Shown one piece after another: positions 58,140-64,000 of a stretch of 64,000 nucleotides of DNA. How positions within the stretch are numbered: the first letter of the stretch is position 1; each line of letters begins with the position of its first letter. A model generated the notes under the pieces. The model made no database searches. It had not been told where the DNA came from and saw nothing but the letters and a program-made list of their open reading frames with translations. The position numbers and the translations under genes are program-made. Origin of the DNA: Pseudomonas baltica (GTDB lineage: Bacteria > Pseudomonadota > Gammaproteobacteria > Pseudomonadales > Pseudomonadaceae); contig NZ_JACMYH010000001.1 in the NCBI RefSeq assembly GCF_014235765.1, forward strand, positions 372,001 to 436,000, read 5' to 3'.

Positions 58140-60230
58140 ATGCTAATTGGTACTTATTCTTCCGCTCTTGTCGTCGTATCGCTGTGTGTTGCCATCCTGG
58201 CGTCGTACACCGCGCTTGATCTGGTCGGGCGTATTGCCACGGCGCAGGGCCGGGCTGTGTACCTGTGGATGAGCGGCGGGGCGCTGGCCATGGGCATCGG
58301 CGTGTGGTCGATGCATTTCATCGGCATGCTCGCTTTCGAACTGCCGATCCAGTTGGGCTACGACCTCAGCCTCACGGCAGCTTCGCTGCTCATTGCCGTG
58401 CTCAGTTCCGGCTTTGCCCTGTGGCTGGTCAGCCAGCCGCAGCTGCCGGGGCCGCAACTGGCCGTCGGCGCACTGATCATGGGCGCCGGTATCAGCAGCA
58501 TGCACTACACCGGCATGGCGGCGCTGCAGATGCAGCCAGGCATCGTCTACGACCCTGTGCTGTTCGTTGCGTCGCTGGCGATTGCCGCAGGGGCTTCCGG
58601 TGCCGCGTTGTGGATTGCCTTCCGCCTGCGCCGCAACCGCCCTAATGTACGCGTGGCCCGTGCCGGAGCCTCGGTGGTAATGGGCATCGCCATCGTCGGC
58701 ATGCACTACACCGGCATGGCTGCCGCCGAATTCCCGGCGGGCAGCGTCTGCGGCGGGGCCCTGAACGGCTTGACCGGCGACGGCCTCGACTACCTGGTGC
58801 TGGTGACCACCCTGGCGGTGCTGGGCATGACCCTGTTGACGTCGGTACTGGATGCGCGCATGGAGTCGCGTACCTCGGCGCTGGCCAACTCCCTGACCCT
58901 GGCCAACCAGGAACTGACGCAACTGGCCCTGCACGACAACCTGACCGGGTTGCCCAACCGCATACTGCTGGCCGACCGCATTGGCCAGGCGATCAGCCAG
59001 GTCGATGCCGTCGGCGGCTACCTGGCGGTGATGTTCATCGATCTGGATGGCTTCAAGCCCGTCAACGACGCCTTCGGCCATCACATGGGCGACCAGTTGC
59101 TGCGTGCCGTGGGCTCGCGTCTGCGCGGCGGTCTGCATGGCCAGGACACCCTGGCGCGGATCGGCGGCGACGAGTTCGTCCTGCTCGTCAGCCTGGAAGA
59201 GCCGGCCTATGCCAAGGGTATCGCCGCGCAGCAGGTGCATCTCATCGGCCAGTCTTTCGAGGTGGCAGGGCACACATTGCAGATTTCAGCGAGCATCGGT
59301 ATTGCCCTGTACCCAGGCAACGGCGCCGATCAGAACGAGTTGCTGATGAATGCCGACGCGGCCATGTACCACGCCAAGAGCATCGGCAAGAACGGCTACA
59401 GCTTTTTCGAAAGCTCGATGAACACCAATGCCCGCAAGCAACTGCAGCTGCTGCAGGAACTGCGCATGGCAGTCACCGAGCAGCAGTTGCGTCTGTTCTA
59501 CCAGCCCAAGTTCGGTGCCCGCAGCGGCGAGCCGATCGGCGCCGAAGCGCTGCTGCGTTGGCAGCACCCGCGAATGGGCCTGCTGGCGCCTGCCGCCTTC
59601 ATCGACCTTGCGGAGAAAACCGGGCTGATCATCGACATTGGCAGCTGGGTGCTCGACGAGGCCTGTCGGCAGATGCGCGAGTGGGTCGACCAGGGCTTCG
59701 GGCACTGGCGCATCGCGGTCAATCTTTCCGCCCTGCAGTTCGGCCATGCCGGCCTGGTCCGCGGGGTGGCCAGCACCCTGGATCGGCACGGGCTCGACGC
59801 GGCCAACCTGACCCTGGAAATCACCGAAACCACGGCGATGAGCGACGCCGACGCCAGCATGAACGTGCTGCAGCAGCTTTCGGACATGGGTGTCGATCTG
59901 TCCATCGACGATTTCGGCACGGGTTATTCGAGCCTCATGTACCTCAAGCGGCTGCCGGCCAACGAGTTGAAGATCGACCGCGGTTTCGTCCGTGACCTGG
60001 AGCAGGACAGCGACGATGCCGCCATCGTGTCGGCGATCGTCGCGCTAGGTCGGGCGCTGGGCCTGCGGATCGTGGCCGAAGGGGTGGAAACCAGCAATCA
60101 ACAGCAGTTCCTGACCCGCCTGGGCTGTGATTCCCTGCAGGGCTATCTGCTTGGCCATCCGCTTCCGGCCGAGCGTTTCATGCACGACATTCAGGCGGCC
60201 AGGCAGGTCAAGAGCGCCAGCCGCGCCTGA
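58140..60230 (+). CDS. MHYT-GGDEF-EAL sensor / c-di-GMP enzyme
   Basis: 696 residues. The N-terminal 240 residues contain seven membrane spans with three MHYT motifs: WSMHFIGMLAFE near 55-66, SMHYTGMAALQ near 120 and GMHYTGMAAAEF near 190. MHYT domains are thought to bind copper and sense O2, CO or NO. The GGDEF domain keeps LARIGGDEFVLLV but lacks the RxxD inhibitory site. The EAL domain keeps AEALLRWQ, NLSALQ, LEITET, IDDFGTGYSSL, the Lys of LKIDRGF, EGVET and LQGYLLG, so it should be an active phosphodiesterase. The ATG at 58140 starts the first span; it has no strong ribosome site. Confidence 0.92.
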   Translation: MLIGTYSSALVVVSLCVAILASYTALDLVGRIATAQGRAVYLWMSGGALAMGIGVWSMHFIGMLAFELPIQLGYDLSLTAASLLIAVLSSGFALWLVSQPQLPGPQLAVGALIMGAGISSMHYTGMAALQMQPGIVYDPVLFVASLAIAAGASGAALWIAFRLRRNRPNVRVARAGASVVMGIAIVGMHYTGMAAAEFPAGSVCGGALNGLTGDGLDYLVLVTTLAVLGMTLLTSVLDARMESRTSALANSLTLANQELTQLALHDNLTGLPNRILLADRIGQAISQVDAVGGYLAVMFIDLDGFKPVNDAFGHHMGDQLLRAVGSRLRGGLHGQDTLARIGGDEFVLLVSLEEPAYAKGIAAQQVHLIGQSFEVAGHTLQISASIGIALYPGNGADQNELLMNADAAMYHAKSIGKNGYSFFESSMNTNARKQLQLLQELRMAVTEQQLRLFYQPKFGARSGEPIGAEALLRWQHPRMGLLAPAAFIDLAEKTGLIIDIGSWVLDEACRQMREWVDQGFGHWRIAVNLSALQFGHAGLVRGVASTLDRHGLDAANLTLEITETTAMSDADASMNVLQQLSDMGVDLSIDDFGTGYSSLMYLKRLPANELKIDRGFVRDLEQDSDDAAIVSAIVALGRALGLRIVAEGVETSNQQQFLTRLGCDSLQGYLLGHPLPAERFMHDIQAARQVKSASRA

Positions 60231-60256
60231 ATCCGTCTTTGGAGGCTAGGTATTTC

Positions 60257-61003
60257 ATGGAAAAAGTCATTGTCATCACAGGTGGCAGCCGAGGTATCGG
60301 CGCTGCGACCGCGCTGCTGGCGGCAAGCCAGGGCTATCGTGTGTGCATCAACTATCGCAGTGACGACGCAGCGGCCGGGGATGTGCTGCAGCAAGTGCGG
60401 GCGCTGGGCGTGCAGGCCATCGCGGTGCGTGCCGACGTCAGCCGCGAAGATGGCGTGTTCCGTTTGTTCAGCCAGGTGGATGCCGAGTTGGGCCGGGTCA
60501 CTGCGCTGGTCAACAACGCGGCCACCAACGGCCCCAGGGCGCGATTGGACGAGATGTCCGAGCAGCGCCTGCTCGGGTTGATGACGACCAACGTAGTCGG
60601 CCCCATGCTGTGCGCCAAGCATGCGGTAGGGCGGATGTCGCGGCGGCATGGCGGCCAGGGTGGGGTGATCGTCAACGTGTCGTCGATCGCCGCTCGGCTG
60701 GGTTCCGCGGACGAGTACATCGACTACGCAGCGTCCAAAGGGGCTATCGATAGCTTCACCATCGGCTTGGCCAAGGAGGTGGCCGGCGAGGGCATACGGG
60801 TCAATGCGGTTCGTCCCGGAATGATCTTCACCGATTTCCATGCCCTGTGCGGCGAACCGGGCCGGGTTACGCGCAAGGAAGGCGCCGTGCCCATGGGCCG
60901 CGGTGGCCAGCCGGATGAGATTGCCCAGGCGATCATGTGGTTGGTGAGCGATCAGGCCAGCTACACCACCGGCGCCCTGCTGGACGTCGGCGGTGGCCTG
61001 TAA
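60257..61003 (+). CDS. SDR-family NAD(P)-dependent oxidoreductase
   Basis: A 248-residue classical short-chain dehydrogenase. VIVITGGSRGIGAATALLAA is the TGxxxGIG coenzyme loop; ALVNNAATNGPRA the NNAG variant; the catalytic Ser is in VNVSSIAAR and the Tyr and Lys in YIDYAASKGAIDSF; the VNAVRPGMIFTDF end is typical. CINYRSDD after strand 2, with Arg, suggests NADP(H). The substrate is unknown; GlcNAc- or acyl-type SDRs and glucose dehydrogenases share the pattern. GGAGG lies 13 bases before the ATG. It follows the MHYT gene by 26 bases and may be co-transcribed. Confidence 0.9.
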   Translation: MEKVIVITGGSRGIGAATALLAASQGYRVCINYRSDDAAAGDVLQQVRALGVQAIAVRADVSREDGVFRLFSQVDAELGRVTALVNNAATNGPRARLDEMSEQRLLGLMTTNVVGPMLCAKHAVGRMSRRHGGQGGVIVNVSSIAARLGSADEYIDYAASKGAIDSFTIGLAKEVAGEGIRVNAVRPGMIFTDFHALCGEPGRVTRKEGAVPMGRGGQPDEIAQAIMWLVSDQASYTTGALLDVGGGL

Positions 61004-61018
61004 ACCCGACCCCCTCCG

Positions 61019-61105
61019 GTAGGAGCGGTCATCGGCCGCGAAAGAATCGCCGCCGTGTATCTGAGACACCGCGGCGCCTGGTTCGCGGCCACGGACCGCT
61101 CCTAC
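61019..61105. repeat. REP family B inverted pair, copy 1
   Basis: GTAGGAGCGGTCATCGGCCG then CGAAA faces TTCGCGGCCACGGACCGCTC then CTAC across a GCCGCGG-rich centre. It is the first of two tandem pairs in the 370-base gap before the right-edge gene; the remainder of the gap (61214-61373) shows no gene or motif I can name and should hold that gene's promoter. Confidence 0.85.
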
Positions 61106-61127
61106 AGAGATTGCATTTACCCCTCCC

Positions 61128-61213
61128 GTAGGAGCGGTCATCGGCCGCGAAGGGCTGGCACCGTATACCTGGCACACCGCGGCGCCGGGTTCGCGGCCAC
61201 GGGCCGCTCCTGC
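61128..61213. repeat. REP family B inverted pair, copy 2
   Basis: A second pair of nearly the same size, its left end 109 bases after that of copy 1, with the same arms and a few changes in the right arm (GGGCCGCTCCTGC). The tandem of two pairs suggests local duplication. Confidence 0.85.
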
Positions 61214-61373
61214 AGATCCGACAACAGAGCGTCGATGTTGTGTCGCTTGTGGCGGGACAAGGGGTTTGCGACACAAAGGTTTGCCGTAAACGTCAGGGCC
61301 GTTCGTGGGGCTTGCCATTAGATGGCCATAGGCTCGAAGATGTACGCCGTTGGTTTTCTGGCATGGAGCGTCT

Positions 61374-64000
61374 ATGAGTTCCGATTCCCCGACCTTTGCC
61401 GAGTTCGGCAAGGGCTCTACGCCCATGCTCGAGGCAGCATCGCTGGAAGCGATTCTGCAGCAGGCCCGTGAATGGCCCCACAGCACTGCGTGGGCGTGGT
61501 ATCGGGCGGGCGAACAGCTGCATCTCGAAGGCCAGGGCGACCTGCAGCGACACTGGCCCCTGGTGCTGGCCAACCACGAACTGCAGCGTTTCTGCGAAAG
61601 CTGCAGCCTCCAGTTGTGGCCGACCGGGCAGGGCGAAGGGGTACTCGGCTGGCTGATGGCCCCTGTGCACGTCACCCACGACGGGGCCCTCGCCGACCTG
61701 GCCGCTGCCATCGGTCGCCAGGTGCAGACCGACGCTCTGGCCCGCGCGCAGATCACTCAACGCGTACTTTACGAAATCACCTACCTGGCCAGCTCGACCC
61801 GCGACCGCGGGATTTTCCTGGTGGGTGTACACAAGCTCCTGGCGAGCCTGATCGATGCAGAGAACTTCTACCTGGCGCTCTACGATGCGCAAAGCGGCAA
61901 GATCACCTACCCCTACTACGTGGACGTCATCGACGTCGAAGCGCTGGAAGCGGAAAACTACGAGTACCTGACCCCCGAACATCTGTCGCTGACCGGCCAG
62001 GTATTGACCAGCGGCCAGCCCCTGCTGATCGACGCCAAGGGTATCGCCCTGGCAGGGCGGCAGGGGCGTTTCCACTGCGTGGGGCACATCCCCGAATTCT
62101 GGATGGGTTCGCCGCTCAAGAACGCCCGCGATGAAGTGTTCGGCATGATCGCCATGCAGGTCTACGACGTGGAGCGGGCCTACAGTGCGGAAGACCGTGC
62201 CCTGTTCCTGGTGGTCGCCCGGCACGTTGCCATGGCTCTGGATCGGATTCTGCATCGTGCCGACCTGGAAGAAACGGTGTCGCGGCGTACCCAGGAATTA
62301 TCCCAGCTCAACGCCGCGCTGCGTCTGGAAGTCTCCGAGCGCAAGCGCGCAGAGCACCTGCAGGTCGCGCTGTTCCAGATCGCCGAGCTGTCGAGCAAGC
62401 CAGGCGAAATCGACGGCCTCTATCACAGCCTGCACGTGATCGTCGGCGACCTCCTGTATGCACGCAACTTCTACATTGCGATCTTCGACGGCGAAAGCGG
62501 CGAAGTCAGCTTTCCTTACTATGTCGATGAGCAGCTCACCGGCCGCCCGCAGCCGCGCCGGGGGCGGCGTGGCCTGACCGAGTACGTGATTCGCCAGCGC
62601 TGTGCCTGCCTGATCGACTTCGACGCCGCGACGCGTCTGATGATCCAGGGTGAAATCGAAGACAGCCGCGAGCTGGTCCGCTCGCAATCCTGGCTCGGTG
62701 TTCCGCTGTTCGACGATGATCGCGTGCGCGGCGTACTGGTGGTGCAGAGCTACGCCAGTGACGTGCACTACACCCTGCGCGACCAGGACCTGCTGACCTT
62801 CGTCTCGCGCCACATCGACACCGCGCTGTCGCGCCGCAGCGCTGCCGAAGCCATCTACGAAGCCAACCTGCGGCTGGAAGCGCGGGTGCAGAGTCGAACG
62901 CGCGAGCTTGACCATGCCAACGCCAAACTGCAGTACGAAAACGCCCACGACGCACTGACCGGGCTGCCCAATCGCATTCACCTGCAGCAGCGTCTGGCCC
63001 AGGCCTGGGACCAATACTGCTCAGATGGCCGTGAACTGGTGGTGATGTTCATCGACCTGGACCGTTTCAAGATGGTCAACGACAGTTTTGGTCATCACTT
63101 CGGCGACCAGTTGCTCAGGGAAGCCGGTGCGCGCCTGCGCAGTTGCCTGCGTGAAGATGACCTGCTGGCCCGCCTGGGTGGCGACGAGTTCGCCGTGCTG
63201 GCGCCGGATTCGAACCTGGAAGCTGCCGTGGAAATTGCCGAGCGCATTCTGGTGGCGTTCGATCGGCCCTTTTTCATCAATGCCCACGAGGTGTTTTCCT
63301 CGTGCAGCATCGGCATCGTCGGCGCCGACAGCCAGTTCCACAGCGAGACGGCCGACTTGCTGCGTGACGCCGACAAGGCGATGTACCGGGTCAAGAATGC
63401 CGGTCGCGACAGCTACGCAGTGTTCAACCAGGCATTGCGCCGCGAAGTCTCCGACCAGGTCGAACAGGAGGGCGCGTTGCGCAATGCGCTCAAGCGCAGC
63501 GACGAACTGCTGCCCTATTTCCAGCCCATCGTCGACGTACAGACCGGCGAGGTGCGGGCGCTGGAGGCCTTGATCCGCTGGCACCAGCCGGACGGACGCA
63601 TCATCGCCCCCGGGCATTTCCTGCCCGCGCTCGAAGGCCTGCGGCTGATCGGCCGCCTCGACCTCTACATGCTGACCTGCGTAGCGGAAATTCTCGCCCA
63701 GCCGGCGCACGCAGACTGGCCGCCGGTGCACGTGAACTGCTCCAGCTACAGCATTACCCGCAGCGGGTTCGCCGACGAAGTGCTGGCGGTGCTCGCGCGG
63801 CATCACGTAGCGGCCTCGCGAATCTGCCTGGAACTCACCGAGGGCGCGCTGGTGGCCGAGCCGGCCATGGCGCAGCGGACCATGCAGCAGCTGGCCGAGC
63901 ACGGCATGAGCGTGGTGCTCGATGATTTCGGAGCCGGTTTTTCATCGCTCAGCTACGTTCACCAATACCAATTCAACGGGTTGAAGATCGACAAGTCGTT
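61374..64000 (+). CDS. GAF-like/GGDEF/EAL c-di-GMP protein, cut by the right edge
   Basis: The frame is open from ATG at 61374 to the window end (875 codons). There are two similar GAF-like sensory regions (residues about 120-300 with FYLALYDAQSGKITYPYYVD, and 345-490 with NFYIAIFDGESGEVSFPYYVD), each followed by a coiled-coil linker rich in Glu, Arg and Leu. GGDEF begins near 525: HDALTGLPNRIHL, MFIDLDRFKMVNDSFGHH, and LREDDLLARLGGDEFAVL, with an intact RxxD inhibitory site (REDD). EAL then shows ALEALIRWHQ, NCSSYS, LELTEG and LDDFGAGFSSL, up to LKIDKS at the edge. It is soluble, with no membrane segment. Confidence 0.9.
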   Translation, partial: MSSDSPTFAEFGKGSTPMLEAASLEAILQQAREWPHSTAWAWYRAGEQLHLEGQGDLQRHWPLVLANHELQRFCESCSLQLWPTGQGEGVLGWLMAPVHVTHDGALADLAAAIGRQVQTDALARAQITQRVLYEITYLASSTRDRGIFLVGVHKLLASLIDAENFYLALYDAQSGKITYPYYVDVIDVEALEAENYEYLTPEHLSLTGQVLTSGQPLLIDAKGIALAGRQGRFHCVGHIPEFWMGSPLKNARDEVFGMIAMQVYDVERAYSAEDRALFLVVARHVAMALDRILHRADLEETVSRRTQELSQLNAALRLEVSERKRAEHLQVALFQIAELSSKPGEIDGLYHSLHVIVGDLLYARNFYIAIFDGESGEVSFPYYVDEQLTGRPQPRRGRRGLTEYVIRQRCACLIDFDAATRLMIQGEIEDSRELVRSQSWLGVPLFDDDRVRGVLVVQSYASDVHYTLRDQDLLTFVSRHIDTALSRRSAAEAIYEANLRLEARVQSRTRELDHANAKLQYENAHDALTGLPNRIHLQQRLAQAWDQYCSDGRELVVMFIDLDRFKMVNDSFGHHFGDQLLREAGARLRSCLREDDLLARLGGDEFAVLAPDSNLEAAVEIAERILVAFDRPFFINAHEVFSSCSIGIVGADSQFHSETADLLRDADKAMYRVKNAGRDSYAVFNQALRREVSDQVEQEGALRNALKRSDELLPYFQPIVDVQTGEVRALEALIRWHQPDGRIIAPGHFLPALEGLRLIGRLDLYMLTCVAEILAQPAHADWPPVHVNCSSYSITRSGFADEVLAVLARHHVAASRICLELTEGALVAEPAMAQRTMQQLAEHGMSVVLDDFGAGFSSLSYVHQYQFNGLKIDKS

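Overview
The window is chromosomal DNA from a high-GC gammaproteobacterium, almost certainly a Pseudomonas. The evidence is the muxABC-opmB efflux operon, a DUF1652 protein, the GlgE / TreS-maltokinase / TreYZ arrangement, GGAG-type ribosome sites with frequent 4-base ATGA gene overlaps, and two families of short REP hairpin repeats. The species cannot be settled from the sequence alone. I see no phage, insertion sequence, CRISPR array, tRNA or rRNA. One gene is cut by each edge.

Positions 1-6400 hold small secreted or acidic stress-type proteins, a non-canonical Nramp-fold transporter, an unrecognised membrane protein, an MHS-type MFS symporter, a MocR-type regulator and a proline-rich miniprotein.

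Positions 6500-27750 are a complete alpha-glucan/trehalose block in opposed transcription units. Rightward: glgE, treS-maltokinase fusion and glgB, behind a good AlgU-type promoter match and closed by a terminator. Leftward: glgA, treZ, malQ, treY, DUF2934, then glgX with three tightly overlapping genes (acyl-CoA-dehydrogenase-like flavoprotein, PIG-L/LmbE deacetylase, NodS-like methyltransferase). Together these can turn trehalose into maltose-1-phosphate (TreS-Mak), polymerise it (GlgE), branch it (GlgB), elongate linear glucan (GlgA), trim it (GlgX, MalQ) and release trehalose again (TreY, TreZ). No glgC is present in the window.

Positions 28400-34430 carry a rightward run that follows on metabolically: gnd, zwf, a Cof-type HAD phosphatase, a GH15 glucoamylase/trehalase-like enzyme and an NADH pyrophosphatase. 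A TSUP permease and a transketolase (leftward), then a zinc-type HemB, complete this central-metabolism section. The sugar genes fit a stress-responsive reserve and compatible-solute system linked to the pentose phosphate pathway and NADPH.

Positions 38700-48600 are mixed housekeeping: a DUF4174 protein, membrane proteins including a 24-residue microprotein, a Tat-exported aldo/keto reductase, an NTP/NDP-exchanger-like carrier, a GGDEF-EAL protein, an HAAAP amino-acid permease, DUF1652 and thiol peroxidase. A striking array of five exact-period 41-bp repeats follows.

Positions 48980-57970 are muxABC-opmB, an RND tripartite pump with two different RND subunits. The window ends with an MHYT-GGDEF-EAL protein, an SDR oxidoreductase, paired REP elements and a long GAF-like/GGDEF/EAL protein that runs off the right edge. 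Three c-di-GMP enzymes in about 20 kb are a notable concentration.
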